Shown here: in pieces, positions 27,338 through 36,500 of the stretch
How positions within the stretch are numbered: position 1 is the stretch's first letter
Layout of the letters: each line of letters begins with the position of its first letter
Source of the DNA: CAZAYP01 sp964489425 [NCBI: uncultured Verrucomicrobiota bacterium]
GTDB taxonomy: Bacteria > Verrucomicrobiota > Kiritimatiellia > RZYC01
Length of the DNA stretch: 64,000 nt
Direction of reading: 5' to 3'
NCBI GenBank assembly: GCA_964489425.1
Contig: CAZAYP010000015.1
Coordinates: 19,450-83,449 of the forward strand
Translations under genes and position numbers: made by a program
Notes under the pieces: model-generated
The model's input: only the letters and a program-made list of their open reading frames with translations
Told to the model about the DNA's origin: nothing
Databases searched by the model: none

Positions 27338-28429
27338 ATGATCTCGACGGCACACCTGCAACGGCTGCGCGCGCGGCTGGCGGAACTGGAGGCCAATCTG
27401 GCCGAACCATCGCTGGCCGCGGACATGGACCGTTACCGCAAGCTCATGGCCGAGCACACCCGCCTGAAAAAAACACGGGAGGCCGCCGACCTGTACGAGA
27501 AGCTGTGCCGGGAAGTGGCCGGCCACGAGGCCCTGGTTGCGGCGCCCGAGACCGAGCCCGAACTGGCGGCCCTGGCGCGCGAAGAGCTGGAGCAGCTGCG
27601 GCCCGCCCGGGCGTCAGCCGAGCGGCGCCTGGAAATTGCCCTGCTGCCCCCACGCCCGGAAGACCAGCGCAATGTCATCGTCGAAATCCGCGCCGGCACA
27701 GGCGGGGATGAAGCCGCGCTCTTTGCCGCGGATTTATACCGCATGTACACCCGCCACGCCGAGCAGGCCCGGAGTTGGAAAACCAGCGTCATCGACGCCA
27801 ATCCCTCCAGCATCGGCGGGTACAAGGAAATCATCTTCATGGTGGAAGGCCAGGATGTGTACCGCCACCTGCGCTACGAAAGCGGCGTCCACCGGGTGCA
27901 GCGCATCCCCGCCACGGAGGCCAACGACCGCATCCACACCTCCACCGCCACGGTCGCCATCCTGCCGGAAGCCGACGAAATCGACGAGATCGAGATCCGC
28001 ACCGAAGACCTGCGCATCGACGTGTACCGCGCGTCCGGCGCCGGCGGGCAGCACGTCAACAAGACCGATTCGGCCGTGCGCATGACCCACCTGCCCAGCG
28101 GCATCGTGGTGCAGAGCCAGGAGGAGCGGTCCCAGCACCGCAACCGCGAGAAAGCCATGCGCGCCCTGCGCGCGCGGCTGCTGGACCAGAAGCTCAGCGC
28201 GGCCACCGCCCTGCAGGACGCGACCCGCCGATCCCAGGTGGGATCGGGTGAGCGCAACGAGCGCATCCGCACGTACAATTTTCCCCAGAACCGGCTGACG
28301 GATCACCGGATCAACCTCACACTCTACAAGCTGGACCGGATCATCGAGGGCGACCTCGACGAATTGATCCAGGCCCTGGCCGATGATGACAGCGCCCGGC
28401 GCCTGCAGGCCGGCCTGGACGGGACGTGA
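27338..28429 (+). CDS. prfA: Peptide chain release factor 1
   Basis: 363 residues from ATG 27338. The GGQ motif in GAGGQHVNKTDSAVR drives hydrolysis of peptidyl-tRNA. The sequence around RVQRIPATEANDRIHTS carries the PAT-type anticodon-like loop of RF1, which reads UAA and UAG, rather than the SPF of RF2. VEIRAGTGGDEAALF is the conserved domain 2 entry. No strong ribosome site is visible; the start lies right after a terminator hairpin. prmC, which often follows prfA, is absent here. Confidence 0.95.
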   Translation: MISTAHLQRLRARLAELEANLAEPSLAADMDRYRKLMAEHTRLKKTREAADLYEKLCREVAGHEALVAAPETEPELAALAREELEQLRPARASAERRLEIALLPPRPEDQRNVIVEIRAGTGGDEAALFAADLYRMYTRHAEQARSWKTSVIDANPSSIGGYKEIIFMVEGQDVYRHLRYESGVHRVQRIPATEANDRIHTSTATVAILPEADEIDEIEIRTEDLRIDVYRASGAGGQHVNKTDSAVRMTHLPSGIVVQSQEERSQHRNREKAMRALRARLLDQKLSAATALQDATRRSQVGSGERNERIRTYNFPQNRLTDHRINLTLYKLDRIIEGDLDELIQALADDDSARRLQAGLDGT

Positions 28430-28507
28430 CCGCGATGCGGCCGGCGCGCCCGCGCTTTCCCGATCTCCGGGCTTGCCGTGCGCACGGCAACCGGCTACAT
28501 ACACCGC

Positions 28508-29587
28508 ATGCTGTCACGCTGGCGATTAGCCGCCTGGATGATCAGCGTGGGACTGGCGTCCCACGCGGGACGCGTTGACATGGCGCGCGCCGCCGAAACC
28601 AACCGCAACGCAGATGTCCCCCTGGAACCGATTCTGGTCTCCAGCGCCGGGGGATGGACCAACGTCATCCGCCTCGGCAACGAGCACATCGAGGTGATCG
28701 TGGCGCCGGAGATTGGCCGCATCCTCCAAGTGAGCCGGCCCGGCGGTCGTAACCTGTACCGCGAGAATACCGAGCTGGCCGGCAAGCTGCCGCCGGCCGA
28801 CGACGATGGCCGCTGGTCCAACTACGGCGGCGACTGGATCTGGCCGGTGGCGCAAACCCGCTGGTCCGAATTCCAGCCCGGCAACTGGCCGCCGCGACGG
28901 CTGCTGGATGGGCGGCCCTGGGAATACACCAGTTGGAAGACGCTGGGTGGGCAGCAGTGCTGCCTCATGTCCCAGCACTACGGCGCCCCCCTGCACCTGA
29001 AGGCCAGCCGCCTGATCAAGCTGGAGGCGGGCGCCAAGCGCCTGCTGATCGCCCAGCGCCTGGAGCGCACGGCGGCATCCACGGTCCCGGTAACGCTGTG
29101 GCAGATCAGCCAGGTGGCGGGCGCCGCCCGGCTGGTCCTGCCGGTCGATGACAATTCGGCCTTCACCAACGGATACCGCGTCCTGATGTTCGCCGCGCCG
29201 CCCGCCGCCGCAGTGCAGGTGGCCCGGCAGACCTTGGTTTTGCGCACGGAGCTGCCTGCAGAAACCAAGCTGGGCTCCGATTCCCGCCAGGGCTGGGTCG
29301 CCGCCCAGGTGGACCGCGCCGTGATCCTGCTGGAAGTCATCACGCCCGCCGCCGCCGGCCCGTTCCCCGAGGAGGGTTGCGCGATCGAGGTCTACACCAA
29401 TCCCGGCATGGATTATTCCGAGATCGAACTGCTCAGCCCGGAAGTCAACCTGGCGCCCGGCGCCGTGCTGGAAACCACCGTGGCCCTATCCGTGCACATG
29501 CTCCCCCGCGGGACGGCGCCCAGCGCGCTGCCGGCGTGGATCCAACGCTGGCGCAGCGGCGCGGGCGAAAATGCACTCCGGGATTGA
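28508..29587 (+). CDS. DUF4380-like secreted protein
   Basis: 359 residues from ATG 28508 with an N-terminal signal-like region (MLSRWRLAAWMISVGLASHA). The body resembles DUF4380 / galactose-mutarotase-like beta sandwiches: NEHIEVIVAPEIGRILQVSR, NYGGDWIWPVAQTRW, LIAQRLERTAAS and YTNPGMDYSEIELLSPEVNL. In mutarotase-like folds such segments line a carbohydrate pocket, but the usual catalytic His/Glu pair was not identified. Probably periplasmic sugar binding; function unproven. Confidence 0.7.
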   Translation: MLSRWRLAAWMISVGLASHAGRVDMARAAETNRNADVPLEPILVSSAGGWTNVIRLGNEHIEVIVAPEIGRILQVSRPGGRNLYRENTELAGKLPPADDDGRWSNYGGDWIWPVAQTRWSEFQPGNWPPRRLLDGRPWEYTSWKTLGGQQCCLMSQHYGAPLHLKASRLIKLEAGAKRLLIAQRLERTAASTVPVTLWQISQVAGAARLVLPVDDNSAFTNGYRVLMFAAPPAAAVQVARQTLVLRTELPAETKLGSDSRQGWVAAQVDRAVILLEVITPAAAGPFPEEGCAIEVYTNPGMDYSEIELLSPEVNLAPGAVLETTVALSVHMLPRGTAPSALPAWIQRWRSGAGENALRD

Positions 29588-29613
29588 CAGTTCGGCCCTG
29601 TTGCTGCTTAGAT
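29584..29613 (+). promoter_or_regulatory. Sigma70-like promoter for the tandem receiver gene
   Basis: TTGACA (29584-29589), an 18-base spacer and TTAGAT (29608-29613). The -35 overlaps the stop codon of the upstream gene; the -10 lies 45 bases before the start. Confidence 0.45.
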
Positions 29614-29657
29614 GAACCTACCAAAAAACGAGCTACCGATCAGGATGAAAGCACAAC

Positions 29658-30500
29658 ATGATGGCGGATAAAGACAGCACCAGCGACCCCAATGAACTGC
29701 AGCTTTTTCCGATCCTGCTGATCAGCCGGCGCGCCTCGATCCGCCTGAGCATGGAAAACTTCCTCAAGTCGCAGGGCTACGCGGTGCTGACGGCCGAGGA
29801 AGGCGAGACCGCCCTGGAAATCGACCGCGACCACCTCAGCCAGTTGATCATCATCGACACGCCGCTGTCGGACATGGCGCTGGATCAGTTTCTGAAACAA
29901 ATCCTCAGCTCACGCAACCTGATGAAGGACGTGATGCAGGTCACCAACGTGCCGATCATCCTTGTTTCCTCGCCCGCGGAAAAAGACATGGACGAGCGCA
30001 AATGCAAAAAATACGGCATCCTGGCCGTGCTCCAAAAGCCCATCAACCTGAGCGACCTCAGCGACTGTGTCCACGACGTGATGACGGGCAAGCTGAGCCT
30101 CGAAGCCGGGTCTGAGACGCCGGTGGCTCTGCTGGACCCGGAGCGCCGCGCCCTGGAGTATTTCAGCAAGCTGCTGGTCGCCGAGGATATCAGCATCCAC
30201 CAGTGCAAGGACGAGATCGACCTGAACGCCCTGGAACGTGTGGGCGTCCTGGTGGTCGAGGTCATGGGCATCAAGGAAGACCCGGTCGAGTACATGAAGA
30301 AATTTCTCGGCCGCCACCAGCACGCCAAGATCGTGGTGGTCACCGCGTTCCACGATACGGACATGGAGCGCGACCTGCTCGAGGCCGGGGTATTCAAGTT
30401 CCTGACCAAACCGATTGACCCCATGCCGTTCCGCCATGCGGTACGCGAAGCCATCACCGCCTACCAGCAGGAAGCCGCCTCAGACGATCAGGAGTCCTGA
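29658..30500 (+). CDS. Tandem receiver-domain protein (response-regulator-like, no output domain)
   Basis: 280 residues. REC1 (about 17-142) has the phosphoacceptor Asp67 in LIIIDTPLSD, Ser104/105 and Lys127 in LQKP, but the acidic pair normally before the first helix is replaced by SRR. REC2 (about 155-270) has Asp160 in ALLDPERR, Thr229 and Lys251 in FLTKP, but Glu201 (VLVVEVMG) where the phosphoacceptor Asp should be. So each domain is incomplete. No DNA-binding or enzymatic domain is present, suggesting a relay or protein-binding adaptor. It overlaps the convergent zinc-ribbon gene by 13 bases. Confidence 0.8.
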   Translation: MMADKDSTSDPNELQLFPILLISRRASIRLSMENFLKSQGYAVLTAEEGETALEIDRDHLSQLIIIDTPLSDMALDQFLKQILSSRNLMKDVMQVTNVPIILVSSPAEKDMDERKCKKYGILAVLQKPINLSDLSDCVHDVMTGKLSLEAGSETPVALLDPERRALEYFSKLLVAEDISIHQCKDEIDLNALERVGVLVVEVMGIKEDPVEYMKKFLGRHQHAKIVVVTAFHDTDMERDLLEAGVFKFLTKPIDPMPFRHAVREAITAYQQEAASDDQES

Positions 30501-30886
30501 GGCGGGCTGGCCGGCTGCGGCGGTACCGGCCGCGGCGCGAAATCTGCGCAGGTATCGGTGGCTTCCACCTCGCGGCCATGCCGGCTGCACCGCTGCACGA
30601 ACGGATTGACCACGTAGCTTTCGCAGTGACGGCACAGCCGCTGCGCTTCATCCTCCCGGAAAACCTCCACGGCCGGAGACCGATCCGCGGCGGTAAACAC
30701 CTGGGGCGCGGCCCGCACCTTGAAAGGCACTTGCGCCTCGTCCGCGTACACGTGCCCGCACGCCGCGCAACACAAGCTTTCCCCAGTCCGCTTGAATCCC
30801 TCGTACAGGGGCCGGCGCAACAACACGGCTTCAGCGCCGCACGCGGCGCATACGATCTCTACCGGTTTGTTTTTCATCCTGTCCAT
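30488..30886 (-). CDS. Zinc-ribbon protein
   Basis: 132 residues from ATG 30886; an ATG at 30877 is an alternative. Two metal-binding segments: CAACG ... CCAACGHVY (about 12-46) and CRHCESYVV ... CSRHG ... CADF (about 85-120). No other domain. Such proteins usually mediate protein or nucleic acid contacts; the role is unknown. The gene is convergent with the tandem receiver gene and their 3' ends overlap. Confidence 0.6.
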   Translation of the reverse strand: MDRMKNKPVEIVCAACGAEAVLLRRPLYEGFKRTGESLCCAACGHVYADEAQVPFKVRAAPQVFTAADRSPAVEVFREDEAQRLCRHCESYVVNPFVQRCSRHGREVEATDTCADFAPRPVPPQPASPPQDS

Positions 30887-31065
30887 GGCTGACACGGTTG
30901 AATTGAATCTGATTTCACGTCGTCCGCGCAAGCCCAAAGATGTTCCAACGGGGGAAGGCGAGCCTGGGCGCACGAGCGTTCGGCGGGATGGAACAATGGG
31001 CTATGCGTTAGGTAGTTGTAAAAAATGGCTAAACAAACATTTGTCGGCATGGTTTGCTTGGCGGC

Positions 31066-32744
31066 ATGCACAACCGAGCGAAGCGCTGGCAGGGATACGC
31101 CGATGCGGACACATTGGCCAAAGTACAACTACGCTTGATCGCCAAGCGCGAGGGCACCCGCTGGCGCAAGTTGGTGGACAAGCATCACTATTTAACCGGG
31201 CATTTATACGTCAACCAACTGCGGTACGTGGCCGAAGTCGACGGCGCGTGGGTGGCGCTGTTGAGTGTTGGGGAGGCGGCGGCGCATCTGGAAGAACGGG
31301 AGAAACACATCGGTTGGGATGACGTGCAGCGCGGCCGGCGCCTGCGCCTGATTGGCCAAAACACGCGCCTGGTCCTGTTGGTCGACAAGGCCCGGTATCC
31401 CAACCTGGCGACGCGGGTCTTGGGTCTGCTGCATCAGCGGGTGAGCGCGGACGCGCAGGCGTGCTTCGGCCATCCCCTGGTGGCGCTGGAAACCTTCGTA
31501 GATCCGGAACATTTTCGTGGCACCTGTTACAAGGCGGCCGGATGGACCGCCTTGGGCCTGACCAAGGGCTACGGCCGGGTGCGCCGCGACTTTTATCAAA
31601 AGCATGGCCGGCCGAAGGAACTGTGGTTCAAGCCGCTGCATGCGGCCGGGGTACGGGGGTTGGCGCGGCCGCAACTACCCCCGCGCTATCGCGCGTATGA
31701 GACGGACTATCGCACCTGTCCCTTGAATAAGCCCGCGATCCAGTCGCTGTTTGCCCTTTTTGCCAAGGTGAAGGATCCGCGCCGGCGCCGTGGCCAGCGC
31801 TATCCGCTCAAAACCCTCTTGACGATCATCGCGCTGGGGACGCTCTGTGGGATCCACGGCCCACGGGGATTGGCCTCGTTTGCCGCCAAGTTGACGCCGG
31901 CGCAACGCAAGGCCCTGCGCTGTCCGCCGAACAAGCAGACCGGCCAGTATCGTGCACCGTGCGCCACCTGTCTGGGGGATCTGCTCTGCGCCATCTCGGC
32001 CGGCGAGGTGGAACGGGCCTTGGCGGTTTGGATGCAGGCGCGCGACCCGGCCGAACTGCGGTGCATCGCCATCGACGGCAAAACCGTCAAGGGCACGGCG
32101 CGCCGGGATGCCGAAGGCGCAAGAGATTGCCCGCTTGATCGTGCAAGAAAAGGGGGCTCTACAACTTTCGCCTGAAGGATAATCAACCCACCATCCGGGC
32201 CACGGCCGAGCAGTTATTGGCCCCGCTGCTTCAGCAGCCGTGCCAGGTCGCCACCGTCACCCGGCAAGCCAATCGCATCGAAACCCATCACATCTGGGGT
32301 CTGGAGGTGGACGCCCAGCAGATGGGCTTCGCCTTTGCCCGGCAGGTGTTCGCCGTGCGCCGGATCGTGGAACCCACCGACCGGGTGGCGCGCGCTTCCG
32401 ACGAAATCGCCTATGGCATCACGGCCGTGCCCCGGCTCGCCGATCCGCAAGCCAATGCGCAGCGGGTCTTGAGCACCTTTCGCACGCATTGGGGCATTGA
32501 GTGCAAAGCCCACGCCCGCCGCGATAAATCCTTTCGCGAAGACACCTGCCAGGTCCGCAACCACAAGGCCGCCCGCGTCCTGGTGGCCTTCCGGCAACTG
32601 GCCATTTTCCTGTGCGAAATCAATGCCCAGGGCACCCGCCTGCAAAAGGATGCCCGGTGCCTTCCCGAACTCTTCCGCTGTTGCTCCTTCAATGGCCTGG
32701 ACAAGGCCTTGGCCTGGTTATTGCCGACTACCGAGCGCTCATGC
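31066..32744 (+). pseudogene. Decayed DUF4338-ISAs1 transposase
   Basis: Frame 1 (start ATG 31066) has an N-terminal DUF4338-like domain (KHHYLTGHLYVNQLRYVAEV, HIGWDD, LETFVDPEHFRGTCYKAAGW, about 20-200) joined to an ISAs1-type DDE transposase (VKDPRRRRGQRYPLKTLLTI, CIAIDGKTVKGTARR). After 'GTARRDAEG' the frame breaks: an alternative frame gives QEIARLIVQEKGAL, and a third gives KDNQPTIRATAEQLL and the rest of the transposase (HWGIECKAHARRDKSFREDT, typical of H-repeat proteins) to about 32744. Two frameshifts and an apparent internal deletion make it inactive. Terminal inverted repeats were not found. Confidence 0.75.
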
Positions 32745-32772
32745 CAGCGCCGCAGAAACTCACCAAGGAGGC

Positions 32773-32800
32773 TTGACTTCCGCGCCACGGCCAGTATGGT
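32773..32800 (+). promoter_or_regulatory. Promoter of tRNA-Asn
   Basis: TTGACT (32773-32778), a 16-base spacer and TATGGT (32795-32800), 45 bases before the mature tRNA. The transposase remnant ends only about 30 bases upstream. Confidence 0.5.
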
Positions 32801-32844
32801 AGGCGCCTGTAAAAAACACCGCGGGTCTGCATTGCGGTTCCGGT

Positions 32845-32919
32845 TCCGGAGTAGCTCAATGGTAGAGCGGGTGGCTGTTAACCACTAGGTTGCAGGTTCG
32901 AGCCCTGTCTCCGGAGCCA
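32845..32919 (+). tRNA. tRNA-Asn (anticodon GTT)
   Basis: Cloverleaf read directly: acceptor TCCGGAG/CTCCGGA, D arm GCTC-AATGGTA-GAGC, anticodon loop CTGTTAA with anticodon GTT, T arm GCAGG-TTCGAGC-CCTGT, and an encoded 3' GCCA. Confidence 0.95.
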
Positions 32920-33189
32920 ACTTTATCCCCCTCATTTCCAACGCCGATCAGCATTCTGACCAATAATATCAAGGGTTTTATGCATATCGCCACGTTCGGC
33001 ACCTGCGCGTTCGTGCTTTTTCATGCTCCAGTGTGATGGTCCGAAAATCGGTTTAGAAAGCCGACAAAAAGCCGACAGCCGGATGTTCGCCACCAGAACG
33101 CCACCCGCACTTAATCGCCATGTCGCAGGGCCAACCGATAGACTACTGAACATTTTTTCGCCACCGATCCATGAGTCGGTTGTTTCTTC
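32920..33189. other. Region downstream of tRNA-Asn
   Basis: No gene supported. A minus-strand frame at 32932-33153 gives 73 residues of unrecognised sequence. Its place between a tRNA and a phage remnant suggests degraded integrated DNA, but no integrase motif was found. Confidence 0.35.
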
Positions 33190-33387
33190 TTAAGCTGCCT
33201 CAGGAGGTCTGGCAGCAAAGGGCGAACCCATTATCGCATACGTGCCGGTGGCCGACTCGGCCAGCGTGGTCAGAAGCCCGCCCGTGGCCGCCATGACGAT
33301 CTGCTTGTCGCAATAGTCAATGCGCTCCTGGAACGGCATCCGCGTGCGCTGGGCAGTGTCCACCATGCGCAGGCCGACGCGGTTCAC
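33190..33387 (-). pseudogene. Mu-like portal (gp29/DUF935) fragment
   Basis: The frame contains FQERIDYCDKQIVMAATGGL then LTTLAESATGTYA, matching the conserved segment of DUF935 portal proteins of Mu-like phages (pattern D..I..A..G..LTT.....G). Only about 50 residues match; the rest of the gene is missing on both sides. A prophage relic. Confidence 0.5.
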
Positions 33388-33525
33388 GGCATCACCATTG
33401 GCTTCGCGCGCCCGGCGAGCGGGATGAAAACCCGATATAAAAACATTTGCCGGACAAAACGTGACTAGACGTTACGGGTGGTGTATTGATGGATGCTTGT
33501 GTTTTAAATTTCCGAAACGGGGAGG
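33388..33525. other. Leader region of the giant secreted protein gene
   Basis: AT-rich stretch with the short inverted repeat AACGT-gactag-ACGTT (about 33459-33474). No clear sigma70 promoter. GGGGAGG at 33518-33524 serves the downstream gene. Confidence 0.35.
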
Positions 33526-36500
33526 ATGAGTGTGAGTCTGGTATATCGGCGTAGCGGCAAGCTTGGAGTGTTCGTTTCGGGTGTCTGGTTCCTGTTTTCG
33601 GGTTGCCTGGGGGCGGGGTATGGCGACTTGGTGGTATCGACCAATGTTCTTCAGCACCAGGTACCGCAAGCCACGTACATCGCGGCGGACCATATCCAGG
33701 TGTGGAACCAACATGCCACGGACGAAGTTCCGTTTTATGCCACGGCCAATGTGGGGTGGCTGCGGGTAGCGCCGACCCATGGCGTATGTTCCTCCAATCT
33801 GGCCGGAGCCGTGGCTGTCGAGTATGACACGGTCCAAATGGCCGCCGGCACCAATCGCGGCATGGTGGTTCTGTCGTCGCCCAACGTCACCAATCCCCCG
33901 GTCGTGGTGACCGTGGATCTGATCATCACGCCTTTGGCCGTGGTGCCGCGCATCCAGCCCGCCAGGCTCACGGCGCAGGTGGTTGTCGGCACGACGACTT
34001 CGTTCACCCAGCGCGTGGAAGTCTGGAACGGCGGATCCTTGACCGGGGAACTTCGCTATGCCCTGTCAGCTGATACGATTGCCGGCTGGCTCGCGCTGGC
34101 CGGCCCCACCAATGGCGTCAGCTATGGCGAGTTGCATAACCACACCGTGGTTTTTTCCAATCTGGCCGGCTTGGCCATCGGCAGTCACTGGGGCAATGTT
34201 ACCGTCCGGGATGCCGGCGGGTCCGGGTGGGCATCCGCCTTGGTCACCTTGGAGGTTACGCCGCCCATCGCCAGCGTGGGCGTGAGCACGAACCAACTGC
34301 AGGCTGCGGCCGCGCAGGGACACAACGCCACCGACCAATCCTTCGGACTTTGGAATGCGGGCGGCGGCGAGTTGGGTTATACCCTGGACCGGTCAGACAC
34401 CTGGCTGGCGGTGACGCCCGGGGGCGGGACCAGCACCGGCGAAATTAACCAGGTCACGGTCGGTTTTGAGACGGCGCAACTGGCGCCCGGTTCCTATTAT
34501 GGCGCGGTGATGATCTTCGCGTCCAATAGCGTGAACCCATTGCCGCTGACCATCCCGGTGTCGCTGGTCATCACCCAGGCCGCTGCAGTAATCGCCGTGG
34601 CGCCGGGCGCTGCCACGAACAGCCTGCCGGCCGGGGGCGGTAGCATCACCCAGCAATGGGCGGTGTGGAATTCCGGCACCGGGATGATGGCCTATGCGCT
34701 TTCCGCCAACCAGCCTTGGTTAACGCTGGCGCCCACCAACGGCAGCAGCGCTGGCGCGCGCCAGGCCCATAACGTGACCATCAACTCCGCCGGGCTTCGC
34801 GAGGGCGCGCACACCGGCGTGGTCACGATCACGGCCGCCACGGCCGCCAATACGCCGCACAACGCGCCCATCATATTGCAGGTGGCCGCCAACCTCGCGC
34901 GCGATCCCATCCTGCTCACCAACTCCGTCAGCCAGGGCTTGAATGCCCCGGACCGTTCCTTTGCGGTTTCAAACGCCGGGTCCACCAACCCGGTGGCTTA
35001 CCAGTTGGCGTCCACGGTGGACTGGCTGCGCCTGGCGGACACCAATGGCGTGGTGGCCGGAGGCACGAACGCCGTCACGGTCACCTTCCTGACCACCAAC
35101 CTGACCCGTCGGATCCACTTTGGCGAGATCCGGCTGCGGCCGGTGGCGCCGGCCGGCCCGGTGTACACCGTCCTGGTGCGCCTGGAAGTCACGGAACCGG
35201 TCGGGTATTTCGCTGAAAAAATCGTATTTCAATCCAACCAGTCAGGCTCCGATGACATCTGGATGATGGACCCCGATGGCTCGCACGTGGTGCCCCTGAT
35301 CCAAGGTCCCGGGGCCCAGACGCAACCGCGCATCAGCCCCGACGGCACCCGCCTGGCCTACCTGGACGATGCCGCGGACCAATCCCGGTTGGTCGTGCGG
35401 GATTTAACCACGGGTTTTGAAAATCAGGTTTCCCCGCTCATCAGCTATGATTGGTCTGCCGACAGCCGCGCGCTGATCGGCACGCGGCCGGGCCAGCGCG
35501 TCAGCAGCCTCTGGCAGGTGGGCCTGGAAAACGAAGTTCCCAGGCAAATCGTGGCGTTCAGCGGCCACGTGGCCATGTTCGGCGCGCAAAAGATCGCGCC
35601 CTTCGATCTCTACTTTACGCTGGATCCGAATTGGCTGCCCAACACCGTCATCAACGTCTTCCACCCGGCTACCAGTACGTACGCGCCCCTTTACAGCCCG
35701 GACCAGCGTTATGAACGGGACGGCCGCATCAGCCCGGACGGGATGCTGTTGAGTTATGCCAAGGCCGCCAACCAAACCAATGGGCCGTATCGTATCGCGT
35801 TGTTTGATGTCAACAGCCGCCGCGAACGGTTCCTGACCGCCCCCGGCGGCGCGTCGGACTATACGCCGGCGTTTTCGCCCGCCCAGGATGCCCTGGCCTT
35901 TGCCCGCACTTATTTCGCAACCGATTCGGCGATCGTGCGGATTGGCACCAACGGCCTGGGAGAAACCGTGCTGTTGCGGGACGGCGCTTTCAACTCCAGC
36001 CCGGACTGGGGATTGCTTTTCATCAACACCACGGAAGATCCGTTGCTGGCGGTCGCGCCACGCGCTTTCACCAACTCCGTGCTGGCGGGGGACGACCGGG
36101 ATTTCCAAAACACTTTCGAAATCTGGAACGCGACCAACGGCACATTGACCTTCGACATCTCCAATACCGCGGCCTGGTGCTGGTCTTCGCTCGCCAGCGG
36201 TTACAGCACCGGCCAGCACAAAACCGTTACGTTGCGCTACAACGCCAAGACCCTGGCGGCTGGCGTCTACACGGGGCGCCTGGTCATCGCCGCCAACGCC
36301 GCGAATGCGCCACAGGAAGTGACGCTGCGGCTCAACGTCACGTCGCCGCCCCCTGTATTGTATGTGATTCCGAACACCCTTGCGGCCAACCTGGAGGTGA
36401 CGGCGACCAATACCAGCCCCAAATACTTTTTCGTGGCCAACCAGGGCTTTGGCAGCATGAGCTATACCGTGAGCGTGAACCAGGCCTGGCTGACGGTGGC

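Noticed and set aside
31010-32815. Similar 'TAGG...TTGTAAAAAA' and 'TAGG...CTGTAAAAAA' words flanking the transposase remnant
   Set aside because: They are in direct, not inverted, orientation and short; no convincing terminal repeats or target duplication.
32845-33190. tRNA-Asn 3' end as a phage attachment site
   Set aside because: No second copy of the tRNA end and no integrase were found in the window.
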